NCBI GenBank assembly: GCA_029777335.1
Contig: JAKOSN010000079.1
Location: 1-44,299, forward strand
Direction: 5' to 3'
DNA from: Planctomycetota bacterium
GTDB taxonomy: Bacteria > Planctomycetota > Planctomycetia > Gemmatales > Gemmataceae
Length of the DNA: 44,299 bases
Shown here one piece after another: positions 31,646-41,563 of the stretch (its first letter is position 1; every line of letters starts with the position of its first letter). Below the pieces are notes generated by a model. That model worked only from the letters and a program-made list of their open reading frames with translations. It had not been told where the DNA came from and made no database searches. A program made the translations under genes and the position numbers.

Positions 31646-33974
31646 GGTCCGCTGCGCTCGCCTGCTGCGCATCGAGGGACTGGTGCAGGGGGTCGGTTTT
31701 CGGCCAAGTGTTCATCGGCTGGCCACCGCTCTCGGCGTGGCGGGGTGGGTCGGGAACGACGCCGAGGGCGTCTTCATCCACTGCGAGGCCCCCCGCGCAA
31801 CTCTTGATCTTTTTGAGAGAGAAATAGTTGCTCATGCCCCGCCCTCGGCGCGCATCGATGCGCTCCGCCGGGAAGATATTCCTCCCACGGAGGTGCGCGC
31901 ATTCACCATCCGCGCCAGCACGGGCGAAGGGGCCAGGTTGCGGGGGCTGCGGGTGCCTCTGGATCGAGCGGTCTGCCCGGCCTGTCTGGCTGAGGTGAAC
32001 GATCCGCCCCAGCGCCGTTTTCGTTATCCGTTCACCACCTGCACCGACTGCGGGCCGCGTTACTCCATTCAGGTGACGCTGCCCCACGATCGTCCCACCA
32101 CGCGGATGGCGAGTTTTCCGCTCTGTGCCGACTGTCAGGCGGAGTACGATTCGCCGCGCGCTCGTCGCTTTCATGCCCAGACGATGAGTTGTCCCGCGTG
32201 TGGGCCGCGCCTGGAACTGCGCGACGACCGGCAGGGGGAGCGCTGGTCGGGAGAGGCGGCCTTGCAAGAGGCGATCCGGCGGCTGAGCCAGGGCGCCATC
32301 GTCGCGCTCAAGGGACTGGGCGGGTTTCAACTGCTGGTACGGGCCGACGACGAACAGGCCGTGACATGTCTGCGTCAGCGAAAACATCGACCCAGCAAGC
32401 CGTTCGCTCTGATGGTCCGTTCACTGGAGCAGGCGTCAACCCTGGGGAGCGTGGCTGACCCTGAGCGGACCGTGCTGCAGAGTGCCGAGAATCCAATTCT
32501 CCTGCTGGAAAAGCGTACTGACACCAGCCTGTCCGCGTCGGTCGCACCGCATCTGCGTCATCTGGGGGTGATGTTACCCACCACCCCTCTGCATCACCTG
32601 TTGCTCGCGGGGTTGGATGTCCCCCTGGTGGCGACGAGCGGTAATCACAGCGAGGAACCGATTCTGCTCGACGAAGGGTCGGCAGGAAGGCAGACGTTGG
32701 CTGAGATTGCCGATGTCTTTCTGATCCACAATCGCCCCATTGAACGGCGCGTGGATGATTCCGTGGTGCGGCTGATCAAGGATCGCCCGGTGGTTCTGCG
32801 CCTGGCACGAGGGTACGCCCCGCTCGCGCTGCCCACGTTGGAACGCTATCTCAGCGGACTTTGCGGGGCGGAAAACTTTTCGATTCTGGCCGTGGGCGCG
32901 CAACAGAAGAACGCGCTGGCGCTGTGGACGGGGAGCCAGGCGATTCTTTCTTCGCATATTGGCGATCTGGATAATATTCAAACACAGCAGGCGTTCGTCG
33001 ACCTGGGGACCGGTCTCGAACGGCTCTATGGTTGCACCCCGAGGCTGCTCGCCTGCGATCTCCACCCCGGCTACTATTCCACCGAATGGGCACGAGCCAC
33101 GGGAAAACCATGTGTGGCGGTGCAGCATCATCATGCGCATGCGGTTGCGTGCATGGTGGAAAACGATTGCCTGAACGAGGAGGTACTGGCCTTCACCTGG
33201 GATGGCACGGGGCAGGGACCCGATGACACGGTGTGGGGCGGAGAGGTCTTACGCGCGACCCTCGCCTCGTTTGTGCGGGTGGCGACCCTGTTGCCGTTCC
33301 CGCTTCCCGGGAGCGAGAGCGCCATTCGGCATCCCAACCGAGTCGCCCTGGCCTTGCTCGCCGCGACAAAGGGCGCCGACGCGCTCCTTGCCGATGCTGC
33401 ACTCCTGGAGCGACTGAAACTCGATCGGCAACAGGCGGCGATCCTGCTGCGCATGATCGAGCGAGGCATCAACACCCCGTGGACCACCAGCATGGGCCGG
33501 TTGTTCGACGGCGTGGCCGCGCTTGTGCTGGGGATCGACGCGGTCAGTTACGAGGGCGAGGCGGCCTGCTGGCTGGAAGCGAGCGCAGCATCCGACGAGC
33601 AAGGTATCTATGCCATGCCACTGCTCCAGCGCCAGGATGGCCTCTGGCAGGGGGACTGGCGCCCGGTGCTCGGCGTGTTACTGCAGGAACTGACGTTGGG
33701 GGTGCCCGCGGCGGTCTGTGCCGGGCGCTTTCACAACAGCATGGCGCACTGGGCGCAATCGGTGGCACGGCTCGTTCCGGATCTTCCGGTGGTTCTGAGC
33801 GGAGGGTGTTTTCAGAATGCCCTGCTCAGTGAGCGCACCCAGGAGGCTCTGGAAAACGAGGGACGCCACGTGTGTTGTCATGGCCAGATCCCACCCAATG
33901 ACGGTGGGCTGGCAGTGGGCCAGCTCGCCGTGGCCCTGGCGCGCGCGCAGCGGTCCCTCAAAGGAACGGCGTGA
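31638..33974 (+). CDS. hypF: Carbamoyltransferase HypF
   Basis: HypF activates carbamoyl phosphate and transfers the carbamoyl group to HypE, the source of the cyanide ligands of the Ni-Fe site. The 778-residue protein has the acylphosphatase domain (VQGVGFRPSVHRLA), zinc fingers (CPACLAEVND, CTDCGPRYS, CADCQAEYDS, CPACGPRLE), the YrdC domain (ALKGLGGFQLLVRAD and KHRPSKPFALMVR) and the Kae1-like domain (CDLHPGYYSTEWA, QHHHAHAVACM, FTWDGTGQGPDDTVWGGE, LSGGCFQNALL). Length is normal and nothing appears broken. It ends the operon, with only 2 bases before the convergent kinase gene. HypE, its partner, is not in the window. Confidence 0.96.
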   Translation: MSEVRCARLLRIEGLVQGVGFRPSVHRLATALGVAGWVGNDAEGVFIHCEAPRATLDLFEREIVAHAPPSARIDALRREDIPPTEVRAFTIRASTGEGARLRGLRVPLDRAVCPACLAEVNDPPQRRFRYPFTTCTDCGPRYSIQVTLPHDRPTTRMASFPLCADCQAEYDSPRARRFHAQTMSCPACGPRLELRDDRQGERWSGEAALQEAIRRLSQGAIVALKGLGGFQLLVRADDEQAVTCLRQRKHRPSKPFALMVRSLEQASTLGSVADPERTVLQSAENPILLLEKRTDTSLSASVAPHLRHLGVMLPTTPLHHLLLAGLDVPLVATSGNHSEEPILLDEGSAGRQTLAEIADVFLIHNRPIERRVDDSVVRLIKDRPVVLRLARGYAPLALPTLERYLSGLCGAENFSILAVGAQQKNALALWTGSQAILSSHIGDLDNIQTQQAFVDLGTGLERLYGCTPRLLACDLHPGYYSTEWARATGKPCVAVQHHHAHAVACMVENDCLNEEVLAFTWDGTGQGPDDTVWGGEVLRATLASFVRVATLLPFPLPGSESAIRHPNRVALALLAATKGADALLADAALLERLKLDRQQAAILLRMIERGINTPWTTSMGRLFDGVAALVLGIDAVSYEGEAACWLEASAASDEQGIYAMPLLQRQDGLWQGDWRPVLGVLLQELTLGVPAAVCAGRFHNSMAHWAQSVARLVPDLPVVLSGGCFQNALLSERTQEALENEGRHVCCHGQIPPNDGGLAVGQLAVALARAQRSLKGTA

Positions 33975-33976
33975 CT

Positions 33977-36900
33977 TCAGCGTGGCCGGACGCGCGGAGG
34001 AGTGCCGACATCCCAGACCTTCAGACTGCTGGACAGCGAATACAGACGGGTGCCGTCGGCGCTGAGCCCCAGCTGCGACGCTCCCTCGTTCCGCAGGCGC
34101 AACAACGATTCCCCCGTTTCCCGATCCCAGACACAGAGTTCGGCTTCCGTGGAAAAGAGCCGTTGTCCATCGTGGCTGAAGAAGAGGTTGACGGGCGCTT
34201 CGTCGTGGGCATGGATGGTTCGTCTCTGCTGGCCATCGGGCAGATCCCAGAAAGCGATGTCTCCGTGGTCTGTCGCCGTGGCAAGAAGTTGACCGTTGGG
34301 AGCGAAGGCGACCTGAACAACGCGTTCGCCCAGCGTTCGTAACAGTCGAGCGTGCTCCCAATCCCACAAATCCACTTGCTGATTGCGCACCAGCGCGAGT
34401 GTGGTGCCGTCGGGGCTCCAGGCCAGGTTCTTGCCGCCGCGCGCAGAATGGGCGATTCGTTCCCTGCGCTCCAGATCCCAGATCTGCACCTCGCCCTCGC
34501 TCATGAGCGCCACCCAGGGTCGCTGAGGATGGCAAGCCAGTCGGCGGAATGTCTGTGCGCCGGTCACGCGCAACCATTCCTGGCCGGTGCGCGCGTCCCA
34601 GACGGTAACGACTCCCCGCTCACGGGCGACGTCCTCTGCGACCTCCTCAGCAACCACCACCCAGCGATCTCTGGCGGTAAAAAGCATGTGGCGAAAAATG
34701 CGGTTGCTCGGTGTCCCCTGCATCCGGGCCAGTTCTTTTCCGGTGCAGGCATCGCGCAGGAGTACCCCGCTGCGGCCGTGGGTGGCGAGCCGCTCCCCGC
34801 GCGAATCGAGGGCAAAACCATGGATCTGCTCGGACCCAGCGCAGAGATCAAACGCGCGCTGCCCGCGAGACGCATCCCATACCTTGATCTCCCCCTGGGG
34901 GGGACGCTCCAGCCCCTCGGAGACCGAAACCAATCGCTCCCCGTTGGGACTGAATGCGAGGCCGGCAAGGGCATTGCGATGACCACGACATGTCAGCAAA
35001 GGGTCCCCTGTGTGTCCATCCCAGAGCCGCACGGTGCGATCATTCCCCGCAGTGGCCAGCCGGTTGCCATCGGAGCTGAACACCGCCCTGTCCACGGTTC
35101 CCCGGTGGCCAATGACGCTGGCCACTTCCTTTCCCTGGGCGACGTTCACGAGTCGCACGGTGGCGTCGGCACAACTGACCGCCAGAAGTTGACTATCGGG
35201 GCTAAACGCCTGGGGGCAGCCGTTCAGGTTGAGGGTGTGTTTCTGTCCGCTCGGGAGATTCCAGACATGAATCACCCCGCCATAATCCTCGGCAGCGACC
35301 AGGGTCTTGCCATCGGGGCTGATCTGGATCCAGTCAAAGCCGGTGTTCTGGACGGTGAAGCGCCGAGCGACCTTCGCTGCTTTCCAGTCCCACAGGCGAA
35401 CATCGTTTTCATGGGAAGCCGTGGCCAGATGATCCCCCGCGGGGGTAAAGGAGACGCTCGTGACCATGTTGCGGTGAGCGCTGAGATCGTGCAATTTCGC
35501 GCCGGTGGTGGTATCCCAGAGAGTGACCACACCGTTCCTGCCACGAACACCTCCCCCTGCAGCGAGAACCTTGCCATCGCGGGTCAAAGCCAGGCAAATG
35601 ACGCCCGCGGGATGGCCTGTGAAAGTGCGGATCGGCTTGCCGGTGGCGGCATCCCACTGAGTAAGCGGACAGGGGCGATCGGTATCAGGATGATTGTCGG
35701 GAACGATCGTTCTCCAGGGCACCCCCGCGCTGGCGGTGATAAACCAGCGCCCGTCGGGACTGTAAACCACTGCGGTGAGGGGATGAGGTTGATCCGAGAG
35801 ATCCAGGAGAGGCGAATGCAGCTGGTGTTGCCAGTAAAACCACTCGAACCCCCGCAGATCGATGCCGCCGGTTTTCTCGGGAAGTTGGCGAGCAAGGAGA
35901 TCCGCCACGACCTCGATCTGGCAGTCTTCCCAGGCGCGGGCAAGCAGATTGAGATGAGCGGCGTAGAGATTGCGCCGGGCTGACAGGGCACTGGCATTTG
36001 CCTGGGTTGCGAGCACCTCCGCGCGGTCGCGCTGGGCGTTGGCCTCCAGGGCGAGGAGGACCGCCACCAGCGTGCCCGCCACCAGAGTCAGGCCCGTGGC
36101 CAGGAGCGAACTCGCCACCGTGGGGTTACGCCGTCCCCAGCGCCAGGCTCGTTCGAAACGACTGACGGGGCGAGCTGTGATCGGTTCGCCGCGGAGCCAG
36201 CGTTCCAGATCGTCGGCCAGCGCCTCGGCCGAGGGATAGCGTCGCTGGGGATCCTTTTCCAGACATTTCAGACAGATTGTCTCCAGGTCCGGCGCGATCT
36301 GGGGGGCGAGGTCGCGCGGCGCGGGTGCGGGTTGGTCGATAACGCGCAGCAGGGTTTCCAGCGGGGTCGGCGCGCGGAAAGGGGGCACGCCAGTGAGCAG
36401 TTCGTACAGCATAGCGCCAAGGGCGTGGACATCGACCGCCACACTAAGCCCTTTCGCGGCTCGTGCCTGCTCGGGGGCCATGTATTCCGGGGTGCCGAGG
36501 ATCGCCCCCGATTGAGTCAGGCCACGGTCGCTCCCAAGGCGCTTGGCGAGGCCAAAATCGGTGATGTAGGGAGTGCCCGCGCTGTCCACCAGGATATTCG
36601 TCGGCTTGAGGTCGCGATGAAGAATCCCGCGTTGATGTGCATAGTGGACTGCCCGTGCCACTACCGCCACCAGACGAGCGCTCGTTTGCGGATGGTGCAG
36701 CGTGCGGTTCTCGGCCGATTTGCTGGCGAGCGGTTTTCCCTCGATCAATTTCATCGAGAAATAATGTTCACCCTGGGATTCGCCCACCTCGTGAATCGGC
36801 ACGATGTTGGGGTGATCGAGGGTGGCGGCGGCCTCGGCCTCGATGTGAAAACGCCGCACCTCGTCTGGTGCGGCCAGATGACTGTTGAGGATCATCTTGA

Positions 36901-37108
36901 CCGCCACCAGGCGATTGAGACTGATCTGCCGCGCTCGATAAACAATTCCCATCCCACCCCGGGCGATCTCTTCGAGCAACTCGTAATCGCCGAGGATACG
37001 CCCGCGTTGCGGGTGTTTTTCCTCGCTGACCTGGTGCGGAAGAGTGGGCGTATTGTCGCGAAACGCGCTCGCTGGCAAAGCAGGTTCGTTGTTGCTGGAA
37101 GCGGTCAT
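33977..37108 (-). CDS. Membrane serine/threonine protein kinase with WD40 repeats
   Basis: The 1043-residue protein joins a Hanks-type kinase to a WD40 propeller region, a layout common in planctomycetes. Kinase motifs in order: RGGMGIVYRA, catalytic Lys in VAVKMI (about residue 71), HRDLKPTNIL (Asp about 166), DFGLAKR (about 184) and GTPEYMAPEQA. A single membrane helix (SSLLATGLTLVAGTLVAVLL) near residue 335 places the WD40 part on the other side of the membrane. That part has at least ten GH-x-WD type repeats (LWDTTTGAKLHDL, VRLWDGHTGDPLL). I chose ATG 37108 because AGGAGGTGAG is 7 bases upstream. Ligands and targets are unknown. Confidence 0.93.
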   Translation of the reverse strand: MTASSNNEPALPASAFRDNTPTLPHQVSEEKHPQRGRILGDYELLEEIARGGMGIVYRARQISLNRLVAVKMILNSHLAAPDEVRRFHIEAEAAATLDHPNIVPIHEVGESQGEHYFSMKLIEGKPLASKSAENRTLHHPQTSARLVAVVARAVHYAHQRGILHRDLKPTNILVDSAGTPYITDFGLAKRLGSDRGLTQSGAILGTPEYMAPEQARAAKGLSVAVDVHALGAMLYELLTGVPPFRAPTPLETLLRVIDQPAPAPRDLAPQIAPDLETICLKCLEKDPQRRYPSAEALADDLERWLRGEPITARPVSRFERAWRWGRRNPTVASSLLATGLTLVAGTLVAVLLALEANAQRDRAEVLATQANASALSARRNLYAAHLNLLARAWEDCQIEVVADLLARQLPEKTGGIDLRGFEWFYWQHQLHSPLLDLSDQPHPLTAVVYSPDGRWFITASAGVPWRTIVPDNHPDTDRPCPLTQWDAATGKPIRTFTGHPAGVICLALTRDGKVLAAGGGVRGRNGVVTLWDTTTGAKLHDLSAHRNMVTSVSFTPAGDHLATASHENDVRLWDWKAAKVARRFTVQNTGFDWIQISPDGKTLVAAEDYGGVIHVWNLPSGQKHTLNLNGCPQAFSPDSQLLAVSCADATVRLVNVAQGKEVASVIGHRGTVDRAVFSSDGNRLATAGNDRTVRLWDGHTGDPLLTCRGHRNALAGLAFSPNGERLVSVSEGLERPPQGEIKVWDASRGQRAFDLCAGSEQIHGFALDSRGERLATHGRSGVLLRDACTGKELARMQGTPSNRIFRHMLFTARDRWVVVAEEVAEDVARERGVVTVWDARTGQEWLRVTGAQTFRRLACHPQRPWVALMSEGEVQIWDLERRERIAHSARGGKNLAWSPDGTTLALVRNQQVDLWDWEHARLLRTLGERVVQVAFAPNGQLLATATDHGDIAFWDLPDGQQRRTIHAHDEAPVNLFFSHDGQRLFSTEAELCVWDRETGESLLRLRNEGASQLGLSADGTRLYSLSSSLKVWDVGTPPRVRPR

Positions 37109-37254
37109 GAAAGCACTCACCTCCTCGCTCGGCAAAGCCGCGAGGACCTGGTTATTGCGCAGCGCAAGTGGTCAACCCGAGACGTTCGGCCCATTCTAAC
37201 CCACTGCGGGGGAGCGGGGCACTTCCAAAGTCGCAGATGCGGAGGCGCGGAACC

Positions 37255-38154
37255 ATGCGGGGCTGGCAGATTCGGGAACGCACACTGGAGCTGCGCCGTC
37301 CCCTGGTGCTGGGGATCGTCAACATCACTCCGGATAGTTTCTCCGATGGCGGACGCTACCTCGGCGAGGAGGCAGCGCTCGCGCATGCCTTGCGGTTGGT
37401 CGAGGAGGGGGCGGATCTGCTCGATCTGGGGGGCGAATCGACCCGGCCTGGGTCGTCCCCCGTAGGGCTCGAAGAAGAACTGCGCCGACTCCTGCCGGTG
37501 GTGAAACGGCTGGCGCGCGAAGTGGGCGAACGGGTGCCGCTCTCCATCGATACGACCAAGGCAGAGGTCGCGCAGCGCTGCCTGGATCTGGGGGCGCACA
37601 TCATCAACGATATCACGGCGCTGCAGGGTGATCTGGCGATGGGGGAGGTGATTCGGCGTAGCGGAGCAGGAGTGATCCTCATGCACATGCAGGGAACTCC
37701 GGCGACGATGCAACAGGCTCCCCACTACGACGACGTGGTTGAAGAGGTGGCTAACTTCCTGCAGGCGCGGTTGCATGTGGCGGCGGGAATGGGTATAGCT
37801 GCACAGGCAGTGGTGCTGGACCCCGGCATCGGCTTTGGGAAGACCGATGCAGACAACCTGGCGTTGCTGGCTCATCTGGGCAAGTTGCAATCTCTGGGCT
37901 GTCCTGTCTGTTTGGGGGTTTCACGCAAGGGATTTCTTGGTCGCCTCCTGGGCCGGGAAGTTCAGGAGCGGCTGGCAGGGGCACTGGCAGTCACCTGTCA
38001 TGCGCTGGTGCATCGGGCCGCCCAGATCCTCCGCGTGCACGATGTTCGGCAAACCCGGGATGTAGTGGAGATGATGTCGCACCTCGACGAAGCAAGCATC
38101 AGAGACGCGCACGGAAGGGGAGGGGGGGCCTCCCAGGATGCTCCGAAAGAGTAA
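37255..38154 (+). CDS. folP: Dihydropteroate synthase
   Basis: FolP joins p-aminobenzoate to a pterin diphosphate in folate synthesis and is the sulfonamide target. The 299-residue protein has VLGIVNITPDSFSDGG, DLGGESTRPGS, SIDTTKAEVA, INDITALQGD, DPGIGFGKT and GVSRKGFLG, the family signatures in order. I chose ATG 37255 with GGAGG upstream and the family's usual N-terminus; an open frame to 37168 is possible. It is followed 45 bases later by cdaA, a gene order also found in many other bacteria. Confidence 0.95.
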   Translation: MRGWQIRERTLELRRPLVLGIVNITPDSFSDGGRYLGEEAALAHALRLVEEGADLLDLGGESTRPGSSPVGLEEELRRLLPVVKRLAREVGERVPLSIDTTKAEVAQRCLDLGAHIINDITALQGDLAMGEVIRRSGAGVILMHMQGTPATMQQAPHYDDVVEEVANFLQARLHVAAGMGIAAQAVVLDPGIGFGKTDADNLALLAHLGKLQSLGCPVCLGVSRKGFLGRLLGREVQERLAGALAVTCHALVHRAAQILRVHDVRQTRDVVEMMSHLDEASIRDAHGRGGGASQDAPKE

Positions 38155-38199
38155 AGGGACGAGCGAGAGTTTGCCCTTTGCTCGAGCCGAGGAGGAGTC

Positions 38200-39054
38200 A
38201 TGCTGCTGCGTGATCGACTGATACAGCTGTACGAATCCGCAGAGGGACGCGATCTGATCGAGATCGCGATCCTGGCGTTGGCTTTTTATCTGCTGATGCG
38301 GTTGCTCGGCAAAACCCGCGGAGCCGCCATTGTGCGGGGCCTGGGGTTGGTGGTGATCGTGTTTTTCCTGGTGGCGCAGGTCATCATCATCAGTTTTGAT
38401 CTGACGGTGCTGGCCCGCGTGCTCGATTATCTGCTAACCACGGCAATGGTCGGCTTGCTGGTGATTTTTCAGCCTGAATTGCGGCGCGGGTTGATGGTGC
38501 TCGGTCGTTATCGCCTGGTGCGTTACCTGGTGCGTGAGGAGCCGGCCTCGCTGAGCGAAAAACTGGCCGATGCCGCGCGCATCATGTCCAGTGAATGCAT
38601 TGGCGCCCTGATTGCCATCGAAAGAGAAATGGCACTGGCGCCCTACATTGAAACCGGGGAACGGCTGGAGAGCGAGGTGTCGGCACGCCTGGTGCGCGCC
38701 ATCTTCGCCAAGCGCAGTCCGCTGCACGATGGCGCCCTGATTGTCAGCCATGGCCGAATCGCGGCGGTCGCCTGCCAGCTCCCTCTGGGGCAACCGCCGG
38801 AAGGTGTCCACATGGGGATGCGCCATCGCTCGGCGGTGGGCCTGTCGGATGAGACCGATGCGGTCATTCTGGTGGTCAGTGAAGAAACGGGGCGCATCTC
38901 GCTGGGCTATCGCGGTCGTCTGGAAGTGGTTGCTCCCCTCGACCTGGCCCGCCGCTTGACGGAAGTTCTTTGTGATCGGCCAGCGGTTCCGCGCCTGGCT
39001 GCCTTGCCTTACCGCAACACCCCTCGGTCTGATCGTCGTCAATTGCCGGCCTGA
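38200..39054 (+). CDS. cdaA: Membrane diadenylate cyclase, c-di-AMP synthase
   Basis: CdaA makes cyclic di-AMP from two ATP. The 284-residue protein has three N-terminal membrane helices (about residues 19-36, 44-66, 70-90) and a DisA_N domain with both catalytic motifs, DGA (177-179) in SPLHDGALIV and RHR (208-210) in GMRHRSAVGLSDETD. ATG 38200 has GAGGAGG upstream. folP precedes it and a YbbR-domain gene follows after 50 bases, matching the cdaA-cdaR pair of Gram-positive bacteria. c-di-AMP controls potassium and osmotic balance elsewhere; targets here are not visible. Confidence 0.96.
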   Translation: MLLRDRLIQLYESAEGRDLIEIAILALAFYLLMRLLGKTRGAAIVRGLGLVVIVFFLVAQVIIISFDLTVLARVLDYLLTTAMVGLLVIFQPELRRGLMVLGRYRLVRYLVREEPASLSEKLADAARIMSSECIGALIAIEREMALAPYIETGERLESEVSARLVRAIFAKRSPLHDGALIVSHGRIAAVACQLPLGQPPEGVHMGMRHRSAVGLSDETDAVILVVSEETGRISLGYRGRLEVVAPLDLARRLTEVLCDRPAVPRLAALPYRNTPRSDRRQLPA

Positions 39055-39104
39055 TAGTATCCGGGCTCGCCGGATCTCCTGGCGCAAGCAAAGGAGCACG
39101 TCCC

Positions 39105-40106
39105 ATGTTCGATCGAGCCCTGTCTACCTTTGTGGCGCTGAGTCTGGCCCTCCTGGTCTGGGTCTACGCCCGGAGCCGGGAACAGGAAACGCTTGACCAT
39201 GTTGCCATCCCTGTCCATGTTTCGCTCACTGCGGCGCAGCGCGATCAATATATCCTGGAAGTCCTCGAACCGTCGCATGTGCTCTGTTCCTTCACCGGGG
39301 CGCCTGGGCGAATGCGCGAACTGCGCAGTCTGCTCCAACGCGGAGAATTGCGCTCGGAATTGACTCTCACGGTGCCGGAGAGCGCCAACCAGCAGAAGAG
39401 CGTTCATGAAACCCTGCATGTGGATCCGGGAACGCTGCACCTTCCGGCGGGGATCAAGCCGATTCTCATGGAAGGGCGTGACAGTGTGCGCGTGGTCGCT
39501 CAGCGCGTGATCGAGAAACGCCTGCCGGTCCGGTTTGACTATTCTCTGGAGAGCCACACGGGCGCCGTGGTCGTGGAGCCAAGTTCGGTTCTCGTGCGAG
39601 GCCCCCAGGATGTCCTTGAACGCGCCAGTGCCATTCCAACCCAGCCGTGGGTGATTTCGCCTCGTGGTTCGCAAGCAGGCGAGGAGGGGGATGGTGCTCC
39701 TGTTCGCGCTGCACGCGTGCCGGTGCTGCAGGAACTGGAGGGACGCTCGGTGAAAACGCAGCCGACCTCGGTGACAGTGCGGCTTCCCACCCAGCAGCGA
39801 AAACTCTACGAACTCACCGATGTGCCGGTGCGGTTTCTGTGCCCAGCCAACTTTGCCTATCGGCCGCGTTTTATCAATGAGCGGGCGGGCAAGATCACTC
39901 TGCGCGTACTCGGACCTGTGCAGCAGGAACCGCCCCGGGTCAACGCGGTGATCGATCTCACGACCAACGAGTTCACGGCGCGGATGTATTCCGAGCGACC
40001 TCATATACAATTACCAAAGGACTTCCACCTGGCTCAGGATCTTCCACGCGAGGTGACCTTCGAGTTGTTGCCGTTGATGAGCCTGGGTGAGAAGGGCCCG
40101 CGGTGA
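39105..40106 (+). CDS. YbbR-domain protein, CdaA regulator-like
   Basis: The 333-residue protein has an N-terminal membrane anchor (FDRALSTFVALSLALLVWVYA) followed by several YbbR-type beta domains, e.g. ILEVLEPSHVLCSFTGAPGRM, SSVLVRGPQDVLERA and TSVTVRLPTQQRKLYEL. In Gram-positive bacteria the YbbR protein CdaR binds and regulates the neighbouring cyclase CdaA; the adjacency here (50 bases after cdaA) suggests the same. ATG 39105 has AAAGGAG upstream. The usual next gene glmM is absent; proA follows instead. Confidence 0.88.
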   Translation: MFDRALSTFVALSLALLVWVYARSREQETLDHVAIPVHVSLTAAQRDQYILEVLEPSHVLCSFTGAPGRMRELRSLLQRGELRSELTLTVPESANQQKSVHETLHVDPGTLHLPAGIKPILMEGRDSVRVVAQRVIEKRLPVRFDYSLESHTGAVVVEPSSVLVRGPQDVLERASAIPTQPWVISPRGSQAGEEGDGAPVRAARVPVLQELEGRSVKTQPTSVTVRLPTQQRKLYELTDVPVRFLCPANFAYRPRFINERAGKITLRVLGPVQQEPPRVNAVIDLTTNEFTARMYSERPHIQLPKDFHLAQDLPREVTFELLPLMSLGEKGPR

Positions 40107-40192
40107 GGAACCACCCCAGCCGGGACAGGCACTCCTCCCGAACCCCGCGCCCGACGCAACTGCCTTCCTGGTTTGGCAGAGGGAACGAGTGA

Positions 40193-41470
40193 ATGATTCT
40201 GGCATCGGCGAACACAGATCTCAACTCTTACTGTGTGGACCTGGGTCGACGTGCGCGGGCGGCTGAACGCGCCCTGCGTCTCGTGTCCGGGGCCCAGAAA
40301 AACGACTGGTTGCTGCGCTGTGCGCGACGACTGGAAACCCAGCCAGACGAGATCCTCCGCGCCAACGCCAGGGATGTCGAGGGAGCCAGGGGGCAGGGAT
40401 TGACCGAGGCCCTGATCGATCGGCTCCGGTTGACTCCGGAGCGCCTGCGCGGGGCGAGTGCGGCGCTGCGTGAGATTGCCTCCATGCCGGATCCGCTCGG
40501 GCGGGTTCTCGACAGCAGTGTACGTCCCAATGGCTTGCAGGTGCACAAGGTGAGCGTTCCGCTGGGAGTGCTCTTCTTCATCTACGAGTCCCGGCCGAAT
40601 GTCACCCTCGATGCGGCCGCGCTGAGTGTCAAGAGCGGCAATGCCCTGATTCTGCGAGGCGGCAAGGAAGCGCTCCACTCGAATGTCGCACTCCATCGGA
40701 TCTTGCAGGAGGAGTTGCTGGCGGTTGGCTTGCCGGGGGATGCGGTGCAGATGGTGAACATCCCCGAGCGTGCGGTGGTGAGTGGCTTGCTGGCGATGCC
40801 AGAGTTTATCGATCTGGTTATTCCGCGCGGCGGGGAAGGACTGATTCGCCGCGTGGAGGAAGAAGCCCGCATGCAGGTGCTGAAGCACTATCGGGGCAAC
40901 TGTCACGTGTATGTCGATGCCAGCGCCGATCTGGAGATGGCGGGGCGCATTCTCCTGAACGCGAAATGTCAGCGGCCAGGGGTGTGCAACGCCGCCGAGA
41001 GTTTGCTGGTGCATCAGGAGGTGGCGGCGACATTTCTCCCGACAGTTGGCGCCCTGCTGCAAGCGAAGGGAGTGGAGTTGCGCGGTTGTCCCCGGACGAG
41101 GCAATATTTACCGGGAATCGCAGAGGCGAGCGAGGAGGACTACGCCGCCGAGTATCTCGCCCTCATCCTCTCCGTCAAGGTGGTCGATAGTCTGGATGAG
41201 GCGATTCGGCACATTGAGACGTATGGCTCCAAACATACCGAGGCGATCGTCACGCGCGAACTGGAGGCGGCGCGGCGCTTTACTGCCCTGGTGGACTCCG
41301 CGGCCGTCATTGTAAACGCCAGTACACGCTTCAATGATGGAGGTGAACTGGGACTGGGCGCGGAAATCGGAATTAGCACCGATAAATTCCACGCGCGCGG
41401 ACCGTGTGGTTTGCTAGAATTGACGTGCTACAAGTATGTGGTCCATGGAGACGGTCAGGTGCGCACCTGA
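40193..41470 (+). CDS. proA: Glutamate-5-semialdehyde dehydrogenase
   Basis: ProA reduces gamma-glutamyl phosphate to glutamate semialdehyde in proline synthesis. The 425-residue protein has [46 protein letters not shown], the nucleophile Cys265 in [11 protein letters not shown], and the end [18 protein letters not shown]. Length is normal. Start ATG 40193 has GAGGG upstream. proB is not beside it. It lies 86 bases after the YbbR gene, probably a separate unit. Confidence 0.97.
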   Translation: MILASANTDLNSYCVDLGRRARAAERALRLVSGAQKNDWLLRCARRLETQPDEILRANARDVEGARGQGLTEALIDRLRLTPERLRGASAALREIASMPDPLGRVLDSSVRPNGLQVHKVSVPLGVLFFIYESRPNVTLDAAALSVKSGNALILRGGKEALHSNVALHRILQEELLAVGLPGDAVQMVNIPERAVVSGLLAMPEFIDLVIPRGGEGLIRRVEEEARMQVLKHYRGNCHVYVDASADLEMAGRILLNAKCQRPGVCNAAESLLVHQEVAATFLPTVGALLQAKGVELRGCPRTRQYLPGIAEASEEDYAAEYLALILSVKVVDSLDEAIRHIETYGSKHTEAIVTRELEAARRFTALVDSAAVIVNASTRFNDGGELGLGAEIGISTDKFHARGPCGLLELTCYKYVVHGDGQVRT

Positions 41471-41563
41471 TTGGTTGTTCCAGCGCTGGCGCGAAACCCG
41501 GACGCAGCCGACGCCTGGCCTTCACAGACCGACCAGACGATCCAGGATTGAGGATCTAGGACA

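Noticed and set aside
30452..31672. Minus-strand open frame over hypA and hypB
   Set aside because: Antisense to two certain genes; composition is that of a shadow frame.
34352..35983. Plus-strand open frame of 543 codons over the WD40 region
   Set aside because: Antisense to a clear WD40 repeat protein; the apparent regularity mirrors the repeats.
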